A stretch of DNA of 64,000 nt from Isosphaeraceae bacterium EP7 (GTDB taxonomy: Bacteria; Planctomycetota; Planctomycetia; Isosphaerales; Isosphaeraceae), in contig CP151667.1 of NCBI GenBank assembly GCA_038400315.1, forward strand, positions 3,669,174-3,733,173. Direction: 5' to 3'. Under the pieces are notes generated by a model. That model was given only the letters and a program-made list of their open reading frames with translations. It ran no database searches and was not told the origin of the DNA. Shown in pieces: positions 44,037 through 51,861 of this stretch. The translations under genes and the position numbers were made by a program. Every line of letters starts with the position of its first letter. Positions within the stretch are counted from its first letter, which is position 1.

Positions 44037-46442
44037 TTAGTTCGGACGGTTCTTGCGGCGGCCGCCCTTGAGGGTTGGGACCGTCGGGATCTCCTGGCCC
44101 GGGAAGACCTGATCAACGCCCGCCGAGCTCGGATTGACGGTGCTGGTCGGGGCCTGGGGCGGAGCCTTGATCGACTTGGTCGAGGTCGTCTTTGCCCCGG
44201 AAACCAGCGGTACAACCGGGGCGGTGACCGACCCAAGGGTGGACGGCGTGGTGGGGTTGAAGACGACGTCTACCCAGTAGTTGGTCGCCTTCCAGGTCTC
44301 GGTGGGGAAGCCTCCCTCTGAACCATACCGGAAGACACTCCCGTTGGCCGGCACTGACAGTGGTCCGCTGGTATAGGCCGAGGCGAAGTAGTTCGCGTCC
44401 GACGCGTAGCTACCTTGCGGAGCCAGGTACGACGCCACGTAAATCGTGTTCGGTTGAATCGTCACCGGCGAGGCGAAGGTCACTTGCTGCCAACCCGAGG
44501 CCGTCTCGGACGTGAACGTGGCCGAGGCCAGAAGCTGGCCGCTGCCGCTCCAGAGGTGGCCAACGTGGGTTCCCGTGTTGGTGCCGGCCTTGTAGAAGCG
44601 GATTCCGGTGATCGTCCCGGCCATGTTGGAGCTGAACTTCACCCCCAGCTCAACCGCGTTGGCTTCGGGGAACGACGCCGTAACCGGCTTGGACGAGCTG
44701 CTCCAAAGCGTGGACGACGTCGACGTTGACGGAGGGGTGGCGTCCGTGCCGGTGGTGAAGGACCGGGTGGTCGTGCCGACCATCAGATTGCCGGTAACGT
44801 CCTTGACTCCACTGACGCTGGCGGTGTAAGTCGTCGAGGCCTTCAAAGCCGCCGATGGCTTGAGTGTGGCCGTGTTGGTATTCGTCGCGTAGGTCACGGT
44901 GGACGGGATCACGCTGCCGGCGGCGTCCTTGAGCACGAACTTGATCGTGCCCGACTGAATCGCTTCGCTGAAGAGCGCCGTGACGCTGGCCGTCGTCGCC
45001 ACGCCGGTGGCATCGGCCGCCGGGGTGAACGAGTTGACCTCAGGGGCCACCTTGTCGCCGACCGGAGCCGGCAGATTCATGCTGCCGGCCTGGAACTCAT
45101 ATGCACCAATATCGACACCATTGCCTCTTGGCCTGGGCTTCTTTTCCAGATCGGTCGAGCGAGCGTTCTGAGAGGTCCCGGTATCGATCAGGGTGCTTGT
45201 CGATGGGAGGTGGAAGTTCAACCCGGACGCGCTGACGAAGGATTTGGTCAGGTCGAGCAGGAACGAGTGAGTATCGAAGCCGTACTTGCTCTGCCACTGG
45301 CTCAGCGTGAGTGACGAACTGCCCTCGTCGGCCGAGAACCTCGGAGCGACGGCGTTGTAATCCATCTTCATTCCAGCCAGACTGGCCGCCGAGGCGATCA
45401 GAGTCCCGTCGGTCCCGTTGGTTCTGGCCGAATACAGCACATTGTTGATGATCGTGTTGCCCGTGCTGGCATCGGCTAGCCGAAGCGCCGACTGACCATC
45501 GGCTGCCACCATGATTGTGTTGTTGGCGATCAGATTGTTCGTCGAGCCCTGCGAGCTCTGGAGCTGGGCGACGGTGAGCCCCTTGGCGTGGGCGTTGGCG
45601 ATGATGTTATTGCGAATGACCGAATTCTGGACGCCGCCGAGGTTGATTGCCGAGCCCGCACCATACTTCGCCAGCGATCCGCCCATACCGACGTTGGTGA
45701 TGATGTTGTTCTCGACCAGGGCTCCCGGAATCAGTCCGTCGCCTCCCTGGCTGACGTCGCCGTTAAGCAGCAAGCCGTTGCCCAGGACATTGGTCACCTT
45801 ATTGCCGCGGACGGTCGGCCGGACCGCGCTATTGGCCACGTAGATCCCGGTGTCATAGCCCCCGGAAACCGTGTTGTTCTGGACCAGTAGGTCGGTGGTG
45901 AAACTGGTCATCATGCCGCACTGATCGATCTGCCGGAGCTGGATCGTGTTGTTGCTGAAATTAACACCGATTCCTCCGCCAGCGGCCCGGAGCGCGGTCC
46001 TCCAGTTGGACTGGCTGGCATCGGGGATGATGGTGAACCCGCTGATGGTGACGTAATTGCAGTTTTCCAGGTCGATCGCGTCGGGTGTCTTGCCATTGCG
46101 GACGTTGATGAGCGTGCCCCGGCTGGCCTGAAACGTGATCGGAGCCTTCGCGGTCCCACCCTGGGGAGAATTCCAGCCCATGATGAAACCGGCGTAGGTG
46201 CCCGCCCGAACCGAGATCACGTCACCGGGCTTGGCAAGGTCGGAAGCGTGCTGAAGTGTCTTCCAGGGGGCCTTGGCCGTGCCGGCAGCCGAGTCGTTGC
46301 CCGTTGGGGAGACGATGTAGATGCTCAGAGCCAATCGTGCCTCAAGCAGCTCGATTTGCAACCGAGACCTGGATCGCGAGGGACGGCTTCCATCGGAAAA
46401 TAAGTTTCGTCCTCGAGATGTGAGCCTAGATAGAATTTTCAT
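44037..46442 (-). CDS. Exported beta-helix surface protein with SbsA-Ig and DUF4082 domains
   Basis: An 801-residue exported protein. Residues 1-40 carry the LEPR-XLL-like leader (IELLEARLALSIYIV). Residues 45-420 form a right-handed parallel beta-helix with repeated NNTI/NNII turns (IVSPTGNDSAAGTAKAPWKTLQHASDLAKPGDVISVRAGTY at its start). Residues 465-565 are an SbsA/Big_5 Ig-like domain (VTALFSEAIQSGTIKFVLKD). Residues 580-735 are a DUF4082 domain (GIRFYKAGTNTGTHVGHLWSGSG). The tail is Pro/Thr-rich with a basic end (KGGRRKNRPN). Likely polysaccharide-binding or -cleaving at the cell surface. It sits inside the accessory island but is GC-typical. Confidence 0.88.
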   Translation of the reverse strand: MKILSRLTSRGRNLFSDGSRPSRSRSRLQIELLEARLALSIYIVSPTGNDSAAGTAKAPWKTLQHASDLAKPGDVISVRAGTYAGFIMGWNSPQGGTAKAPITFQASRGTLINVRNGKTPDAIDLENCNYVTISGFTIIPDASQSNWRTALRAAGGGIGVNFSNNTIQLRQIDQCGMMTSFTTDLLVQNNTVSGGYDTGIYVANSAVRPTVRGNKVTNVLGNGLLLNGDVSQGGDGLIPGALVENNIITNVGMGGSLAKYGAGSAINLGGVQNSVIRNNIIANAHAKGLTVAQLQSSQGSTNNLIANNTIMVAADGQSALRLADASTGNTIINNVLYSARTNGTDGTLIASAASLAGMKMDYNAVAPRFSADEGSSSLTLSQWQSKYGFDTHSFLLDLTKSFVSASGLNFHLPSTSTLIDTGTSQNARSTDLEKKPRPRGNGVDIGAYEFQAGSMNLPAPVGDKVAPEVNSFTPAADATGVATTASVTALFSEAIQSGTIKFVLKDAAGSVIPSTVTYATNTNTATLKPSAALKASTTYTASVSGVKDVTGNLMVGTTTRSFTTGTDATPPSTSTSSTLWSSSSKPVTASFPEANAVELGVKFSSNMAGTITGIRFYKAGTNTGTHVGHLWSGSGQLLASATFTSETASGWQQVTFASPVTIQPNTIYVASYLAPQGSYASDANYFASAYTSGPLSVPANGSVFRYGSEGGFPTETWKATNYWVDVVFNPTTPSTLGSVTAPVVPLVSGAKTTSTKSIKAPPQAPTSTVNPSSAGVDQVFPGQEIPTVPTLKGGRRKNRPN

Positions 46443-46467
46443 CAGTCGGGACTCTCTTGGTAAAAAG

Positions 46468-46760
46468 TGGCCTGCCCCCGCCGTTGCTACCAGTTGCTAT
46501 GTTAGTGGCCCGGTCGCTGCGCTTGACCCCATCTCGAGTCCACTCACAACGAGAGTTTCGCTGGGATTTTCGGCCTCTATCCCCTGACCTTGGATGCGGC
46601 GAACTCCCCGGGGGTCAGGTAGCCCAGGGCGCTGTGCGGGTGGTCTTTGTTGTAGCCGGCCCGCCACGCCTCGATCTTCGCCCGGGCGTCGTCCAGGCAC
46701 AAGAACCAGTTCGGGTTGACCCGCCCCGGAAAGTTGGACCAGCTTTTGGGGGGCAGGCCA
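46468..46760. repeat. 12-bp inverted repeats flanking IS3 fragment
   Basis: TGGCCTGCCCCC at 46468-46479 and its perfect complement GGGGGCAGGCCA at 46749-46760 flank a segment holding the IS3-like tail. They are variants of the GGGGCAGGTCA motif found at the other island joints. Confidence 0.7.
46577..46745 (-). pseudogene. IS3-family transposase C-terminal remnant
   Basis: On the minus strand the frame reads VNPNWFLCLDDARAKIEAWRAGYNKDHPHSALGYLTPGEFAASKVRG and stops at TAG 46579-46577. This is the diagnostic end of the IS3 (OrfB) integrase core (YNxxRPHSALGxLTPxEF). Only about 55 residues survive; the catalytic DDE residues are absent. Confidence 0.9.
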
Positions 46761-46846
46761 TTGGCGTAGGTGTGCCAGCCGGCCTTGTGGGTCAGGGTGA
46801 CGGTGACGGTCAGGGGGGGCGCCGGGGGCGAGCTCAGTGGGGGTGG
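46761..46846 (-). repeat. Short duplicate of YyaL-like gene (copy B)
   Basis: About 86 bases matching 48249-48340 (the [14 protein letters not shown] coding stretch of the DsbD-like domain), starting directly at the inverted repeat end (46760). It extends a little past the point where copy A stops, so the two copies arose by separate events or breakpoints. Confidence 0.85.
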
Positions 46847-46944
46847 GTGTGGAATTGATTGCCCGCTGGATCCGGCGAGGCTGGGGCGGGAGGTTTTCCA
46901 GGGCGGAGTGAAAGGCGTCGGCCATAGCGGATTGGCGACGCGAT

Positions 46945-47367
46945 TCAGAAGAACGCGGCCGGGTCCACCGCGAAGTAAGAGCCCATCGCCGCGGCGACCT
47001 TGCGGCTGACCTTACGCCGCCCCGCCAGGATGTCGCTGATCGACGACTGGCTGACCCCCGTCGCCTTCGCGACGTCCGACTGGCTGACCTGGCGGGACTC
47101 CAGGAGCGACCGCAGCCGCCGGGCCGGGTCAGTGGCCGGCTCGGGGAAAATGGCCGACTCATGATGCTCAATGATCGCGGCGAGGGCGTCGCGGTACATG
47201 AGCTCGCCGGGCCGAGGGTCCGGGGTCAGGGCGACCATCGTCATGACCTCGACGGCCCTGGCGTGGTCCGCGTCGGTGCGGATCGCCCGGAGGGGATAGC
47301 GGGTCACCAGGGCGATGTAGTCGGCGTCCGGGGCGTCGGTCGAGGCGAGCGTCGCGGTCCTGGCCAT
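46945..47367 (-). CDS. higA: HigA-type antitoxin
   Basis: A 140-residue antitoxin and transcriptional repressor. The N-terminal half resembles the HigA extension (YPLRAIRTDADHARAVEVMTMV...ELMYRDALAAIIEHHE). The C-terminal half is an XRE helix-turn-helix (LRSLLESRQVSQSDVAKATGVSQSSISDILAGRRKVSRKVAAAMGSYF). It follows higB by 56 bases on the same strand and should neutralise the toxin and repress the operon. Confidence 0.92.
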   Translation of the reverse strand: MARTATLASTDAPDADYIALVTRYPLRAIRTDADHARAVEVMTMVALTPDPRPGELMYRDALAAIIEHHESAIFPEPATDPARRLRSLLESRQVSQSDVAKATGVSQSSISDILAGRRKVSRKVAAAMGSYFAVDPAAFF

Positions 47368-47423
47368 GAGAGTCTCCAGGCCGGCCGGGGCCGGCGGTCG
47401 GTGGTGGGACGGGGCGGGAGGCC

Positions 47424-47747
47424 TCATCCCTTCCACTTGCCCTTGTCGTACTCGCGGTGGGTTCCCACGAAGAGCATGAAGATCATCCGGGCCTCGAAGT
47501 CGATCCGGGTGGCGATGCGGAATTTGTTGCCCCCGACGTTGAAAACGACCAGTCCGCCAACCCAGCTCGCGTCGGCATAGGTCGCCTTGACGTCTGCGAA
47601 ACTGCCCCACTGGGCGTCGCGGGCATTCAAGTACCAGTCGTCGAAGGCGGACTCGGCCGAGGGGTCGGACACCGTCGCCACGAACTCCCGGATCATCCTC
47701 CGGCTGATGATGTGGAACCGGGGTGGCTTCGGCCTCGGCTCGGCCAT
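47424..47747 (-). CDS. higB: HigB-type mRNA interferase toxin
   Basis: A 107-residue ribosome-dependent mRNA interferase of the HigB (RelE-like) family. The core is intact: WYLNARDAQWGSFADVKATYADASWVGGLVVFNVGGNKFRIATRIDFEARMIFMLFVGTHREYDKGKW. The order toxin-then-antitoxin is the usual hig arrangement. It is the only intact toxin-antitoxin pair seen and marks the right edge of the accessory island. Confidence 0.93.
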   Translation of the reverse strand: MAEPRPKPPRFHIISRRMIREFVATVSDPSAESAFDDWYLNARDAQWGSFADVKATYADASWVGGLVVFNVGGNKFRIATRIDFEARMIFMLFVGTHREYDKGKWKG

Positions 47748-47899
47748 CCGGTCCTCTCCCTCGCTTCGCCATTGCGGGCTCGATGAAGGCTAGTCTATCT
47801 GTTTTTGTGAACTAGTGCGCCGTGAAAGTCCACAAAAACAGGATCTCGGTTGTTTTCGGCTGACCTGCCCCGCCGCTGATCATGCCAATCGCGAGGTTC

Positions 47900-47921
47900 G
47901 TGCCCCGATTTTCCGGGGCAC
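47900..47921 (-). terminator. 8-bp hairpin downstream of YyaL-like gene
   Basis: GTGCCCCG (47900-47907) pairs perfectly with CGGGGCAC (47914-47921) around ATTTTC. It lies 26 bases past the stop of the thioredoxin-domain gene. A degenerate version accompanies duplicate copy A near 42430-42451. Confidence 0.6.
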
Positions 47922-47946
47922 GTTGATGGTTTCGCTCCGGAATAGC

Positions 47947-50367
47947 TCAGTTGGCCTTGATGCGGACGTTGACGGGGAGGTCGAGGGTGGCGGGGGCGAG
48001 GCAGGCCCGGTCGTTGCAGGGCTGGTAGGCGAGCTTGAGGTGAATGGTGCGGTCGCCGGCGGGGGTCTCGGGGGGGAGGGTCAGGGTGGCGGTGAGGGTG
48101 ACCTGGTCCTCGTAGACCTCGACAGGGGGCTGGCCGAGGGGGGTGGACTTGAGGCGTTGGCCGGTGGGGTAGGTGACGTCGGTGAGGGTGGCGGTCTCGC
48201 CTGGGGCCAGGGTGAGGGTGGTGGGTCGGGCGGTGTCGGTGGTGGAGGGGTTGGCGTAGGTGTGCCAGCCTGGTTTGTGGGTCAGGGTGACGGTGACGGT
48301 CAGGGAGGCGCCGGGGGCGATCTCGGCGGGGGTGGCGGTGGCGGTGGCCTGGACGACGGATTGGGCGGGCTTGATGGGGGTCGCTGCGGCGGCGGTGTCG
48401 GTGGCGGGGCGGGCGTCGAGGTAGGCGTCCATTCCGGCGAGCATCCAGGGGGCGCCGGTGGGGTTGCGGGTGAGGATGGCTCCGAAGGCGGTGAGGGCCT
48501 TGTCGGCCTGGTCGAGATAGCTGGATTCGTGGGTGGCGGCGGCCAGGTTCACGAGGGCGTGGATGGCGACGCTGTTGCCGCTGGGGAGGGCGTTGTCGAA
48601 GGGGTCTTTGGTGCGGGTGAGCAGGCTTTCGTGGGTGTCGGCGGTGAAGAAGTAGCCGCCGTCCTTGGGGTCGGAGAACTCGGCGATCATGCGGTCGGTC
48701 AGGTCGCGGGCCTGGGCCAGGCGCTTGGGGTCGTCGGTGGAGGCGTGGAGCTTCAGCAGGGCGTGGGCGAGGAAGGCGTAGTCTTCCAGATAGGCGGCGA
48801 GCTTGGCCTGGCCGCCGCGAGAGGTGCGCAGGAGCTTGCCTTCGGGGGTCCGCATCTTGGTGAGGAGGAAGTCGGCAGCCCGCTCGGCGGCGAGTCGGTA
48901 CGACGGGTCGCCGGTCAGGCGGTGGGCGTCGGCGTAGGCGGAAATCATCAGGGCGTTCCAGGAGGTCAGCACCTTGTCGTCGAGGGGCGGGGCCTTGCGC
49001 CTGTCTCGGGCGGCGAGGAGTTTGGAACGCAGCGGGGCGAGGCGGGCTTCGAGGGCTTCGGGGGTCAGCGAGAGCTTGGCGGCGAGCTTGGCTCGCGAGG
49101 CGGGCTCGCGGAGGACGTAGCGGTTGCCCTCGAAGTTGGATTTGCCGTCGAGGCCGTAGGCCAGGGCGAAGAGGTCGGAATCGGCGGGGTTGGCCAGCAG
49201 GGCGTCGACCTCGGCGCGGGTCCAGACGTAATAAGACCCCTCTTCGCCGTCGGTCTCGGCGTCGAGGGACGAATAGAAGGCCCCTTCGGGCGAGGTGAGC
49301 GAACGGGCGACGAAGGCGAAGATGGAGCGGGCCTCGGCCTGCCAGCGGGGGTCGGGGTCGACCTCGGAGGTGGCCAGGAGCGCCGAGGCGATCAGGGCGT
49401 TGTCGTAGAGCATCTTCTCGAAGTGGGGGACCGACCAGTCTCGGACGGTGCTGTAGCGGTGGTAGCCGCCCGCGAGGTGGTCGCGGATGCCGCCGCGGGC
49501 CATCTGGTCGAGGGTGGTCTGCACCATCGGCAGCGGGGCGTTGGGCTCAGGCTTCGGCCTGGCGAGCTTGCCGTCGGGGCCGACGGGGAGGCCTTTGGGG
49601 GCGGTCCGGCGGTGCTGGTCGACGAGGTAGAGGAGGTTCGTGGGCTCGGGGAACTTGGGGCGGCGGGGGGCGTTGGGCGCGTAGTTGAAGCCGCCGAAGT
49701 CGGGGTCGAAGGTCTCGGCCAGGGAGGGAACGCCGGAGGCGGCGAGGGCCCGGGTGGGGGCGACCCGGCGGCCGGCGTCGGCGGCGAGCGCCTTGCGGAC
49801 GGCCTGGGTGAGCCCTTCGGCGGCGGCGTCGACCTGCTTGCGGTCGTCGCGGAAGGCCTCGCGCATGCCGTTGACGACCTGGGTGAACGAGGGCTGGCCG
49901 TTGGCTGGCTTGGGGGGGAAGTAGGTGCCGCCGAAGAAGGGGAGGCCGTTGGGGGTGAGGAAGACGGAGAGCGGCCAGCCGCCGCCGCCGTCGCTGAGAA
50001 TCTGCACGGCGCTCATGTAGATCTGGTCGACGTCGGGGCGTTCCTCGCGATCGACCTTGATGCAGACGAAGTGTTCGTTGAGGAGCTTGGCGACGGCGGG
50101 GTCGGTGAAGCTCTCGCGTTCCATGACGTGGCACCAGTAGCAGGCGCTGTAGCCGATGGAGAGGAAGATGGGCTTGCCCTGTGCCTTGGCCTTGGCGAGC
50201 GCCTCGGGCCCCCAGGGGTGCCAGTCGACGGGGTTGTGGGCGTGCAGAAGTAGATAGGGGCTGGTCTCGCCGGCCAGGTGATTGGCCGGGTGCTTTTTGG
50301 CGTCGGGCTTGTCGTCGGCGCGGGCGATGGCGGGCAGGAGGAGTGCCAGGAGCAGGGCGAGGCCCAT
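47947..50367 (-). CDS. Exported thioredoxin-domain (YyaL/DUF255) protein with DsbD-like C-terminus
   Basis: An 806-residue exported protein. A signal peptide ([17 protein letters not shown]) precedes the DUF255/SSP411 thioredoxin-like domain (residues 30-190; [25 protein letters not shown] with the Cxx[16 protein letters not shown]). Residues 220-660 are an alpha/alpha-barrel like that of N-acylglucosamine epimerases. Residues 700-806 are a DsbD N-terminal-like domain ([24 protein letters not shown]...[19 protein letters not shown]). The ATG at 50367 is chosen for its signal peptide and GGAG SD; a longer in-frame start at 50535 adds Pro-rich filler. Its 3' end has two partial copies in the island. 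Confidence 0.93.
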   Translation of the reverse strand: MGLALLLALLLPAIARADDKPDAKKHPANHLAGETSPYLLLHAHNPVDWHPWGPEALAKAKAQGKPIFLSIGYSACYWCHVMERESFTDPAVAKLLNEHFVCIKVDREERPDVDQIYMSAVQILSDGGGGWPLSVFLTPNGLPFFGGTYFPPKPANGQPSFTQVVNGMREAFRDDRKQVDAAAEGLTQAVRKALAADAGRRVAPTRALAASGVPSLAETFDPDFGGFNYAPNAPRRPKFPEPTNLLYLVDQHRRTAPKGLPVGPDGKLARPKPEPNAPLPMVQTTLDQMARGGIRDHLAGGYHRYSTVRDWSVPHFEKMLYDNALIASALLATSEVDPDPRWQAEARSIFAFVARSLTSPEGAFYSSLDAETDGEEGSYYVWTRAEVDALLANPADSDLFALAYGLDGKSNFEGNRYVLREPASRAKLAAKLSLTPEALEARLAPLRSKLLAARDRRKAPPLDDKVLTSWNALMISAYADAHRLTGDPSYRLAAERAADFLLTKMRTPEGKLLRTSRGGQAKLAAYLEDYAFLAHALLKLHASTDDPKRLAQARDLTDRMIAEFSDPKDGGYFFTADTHESLLTRTKDPFDNALPSGNSVAIHALVNLAAATHESSYLDQADKALTAFGAILTRNPTGAPWMLAGMDAYLDARPATDTAAAATPIKPAQSVVQATATATPAEIAPGASLTVTVTLTHKPGWHTYANPSTTDTARPTTLTLAPGETATLTDVTYPTGQRLKSTPLGQPPVEVYEDQVTLTATLTLPPETPAGDRTIHLKLAYQPCNDRACLAPATLDLPVNVRIKAN

Positions 50368-50765
50368 GCGCGTGGCTCCGGGGCCGGTCCCCGTTTTCCC
50401 GCTCCACCCAAGCGGGAGCCGCCCTGAAGCCTGGGCGAGGTTTCCTTGGCTGATGCTTCGCCGGGGCGTGCCAGCCGGGGTGAGCAGGTCCGGGGCATCG
50501 GGCTTGGGGTTCTGGTCGGCGGGGTGGGCTGGCATGGCGGGCTCCTGGCGGCGGGGCCGACTCGTCGAGGAGAGTCAGGGGCGGGTCGGGCCCTGATTGT
50601 AGGGGATGCGGCGGCCGGGGGCCAATCCGGTGGGCCTGCCCTGGAGCCGATGGAGTTAGTTCTTGGCCGGGCGATGCCCGGGATGCGATGCTGTGGCGGC
50701 CCGGTCGCCGGGTGCACTGGGCCGGCCGCGGGCAATTCTTGCCGACTTACGAGGGGGGTGGTCGT
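50368..50765. other. Intergenic region between divergent genes
   Basis: 398 bases. Plus-strand GAGG-type SD sequence precedes the lipoprotein at 50766. The minus-strand frame upstream of 50367 is open (to 50535) but reads as non-coding filler. No hairpin or operator stands out. Confidence 0.5.
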
Positions 50766-51836
50766 ATGGGTAAGGATGCTCGAATCTGGGCCTTCGGGCT
50801 TCTGGGGCTGGGAATGGCCTGGGCGGGGGCCGGCTGCGACGGGCTCTCGGGGGAGGACCCCGCGAAGCAATCGGTGGGGCAGGATCGGTCGACGGTGGTG
50901 GTCTACTCGGCGCTCGACGAGGAGTTCTCCAGGCCGATCCTGGAGGCGTACGGCAAGGCGGCCAGGGTGAAGGTCGAGGTCAAATATGACGTGGAGAGCA
51001 CCAAGACGGTGGGCCTGACCAACCTGCTGATCGCCGAGGCGGGTCGGCCCAGGTGCGACCTGTTCTGGAACAATGAGATCCTCAACACGATCAGGTTGCG
51101 GCAGAAGGGGCTGCTCCAGGAGTTCAGGCCGCCCAATGCCGACGCCTATCCGATCAATGTCCGCGACGAGAACGGGACGTGGTACGGGTTCGCCGCGCGG
51201 GCGCGGATCCTCCTGATCGACACGCGGCAGATCGGCGACGCCGACCGTCCGAGGGGGATCATGGACCTGAATGACCCTCGCTGGAAGGGGAAGGTGGGGT
51301 TGGCCAAGCCGCTGTTCGGCACCACGGCCACGCATGCGGCCTGCCTGTTCAACGTCCTGGGCGAGGAGAAGGCGAAGGCGTTCTTCAAGGGTCTGAAGGA
51401 GAACGAGGCGCGGGTATTCTCGGGCAACAAGCAGGTGGCGAAGGCGGTGGCCTCGGGGGAGATCGCCATCGGCCTGACCGACACCGACGACGCCATGATC
51501 GAGCTGGAGCAGGGGGGGGCGGTGGCGATCGTCTACCCCGACCTGGGCCGAGACCAGATCGGGACGCTGTTCATCCCCAACACGCTCTGCGTTCCAAAGG
51601 GGGCGACGCACTCGGAGGCGGCCACCGAGCTGGCGAATCACCTGCTGAGCGCCACCGTGGAGGAGGCCCTGGCCGCAGGCCCGAGCGCCCAGATTCCGCT
51701 GGGTCGGACGGCGACGGATCGGGCCCGGATCGAGTCGCCGGAGACGGTCAAGGCGATGAAGGTCGACTTCGAGGCCGCGGCCAGTCAGTGGGACAAGGCG
51801 GCGGCGTTCCTCGCGGAGGAGTTCGGCGGCCCCTGA
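50766..51836 (+). CDS. Iron-type ABC transporter substrate-binding lipoprotein
   Basis: A 356-residue type II solute-binding protein of the FbpA/FutA-like group. The leader GLLGLGMAWAGAGCDGLSG ends in a lipobox, so it is lipid-anchored. Features: VVVYSALDEEFSRPILEAYGKA, CDLFWNNEILNTIRL, DLNDPRWKGKVGLAKPLFGTTATHA, and SGNKQVAKAVASGEIAIGLTDTDDA. Ferric iron or a small anion is likely. No permease or ATPase is adjacent, so its transporter lies elsewhere. Orphan context noted. Confidence 0.9.
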   Translation: MGKDARIWAFGLLGLGMAWAGAGCDGLSGEDPAKQSVGQDRSTVVVYSALDEEFSRPILEAYGKAARVKVEVKYDVESTKTVGLTNLLIAEAGRPRCDLFWNNEILNTIRLRQKGLLQEFRPPNADAYPINVRDENGTWYGFAARARILLIDTRQIGDADRPRGIMDLNDPRWKGKVGLAKPLFGTTATHAACLFNVLGEEKAKAFFKGLKENEARVFSGNKQVAKAVASGEIAIGLTDTDDAMIELEQGGAVAIVYPDLGRDQIGTLFIPNTLCVPKGATHSEAATELANHLLSATVEEALAAGPSAQIPLGRTATDRARIESPETVKAMKVDFEAAASQWDKAAAFLAEEFGGP

Positions 51837-51861
51837 GGCCTGGGCCGTGCGTGCGCGGCCT

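Noticed and set aside
47815-50253. 812-residue Gly/Val-rich plus-strand open frame
   Set aside because: It is the antisense shadow of the YyaL-like gene; the composition is an artefact of GC-biased codons.
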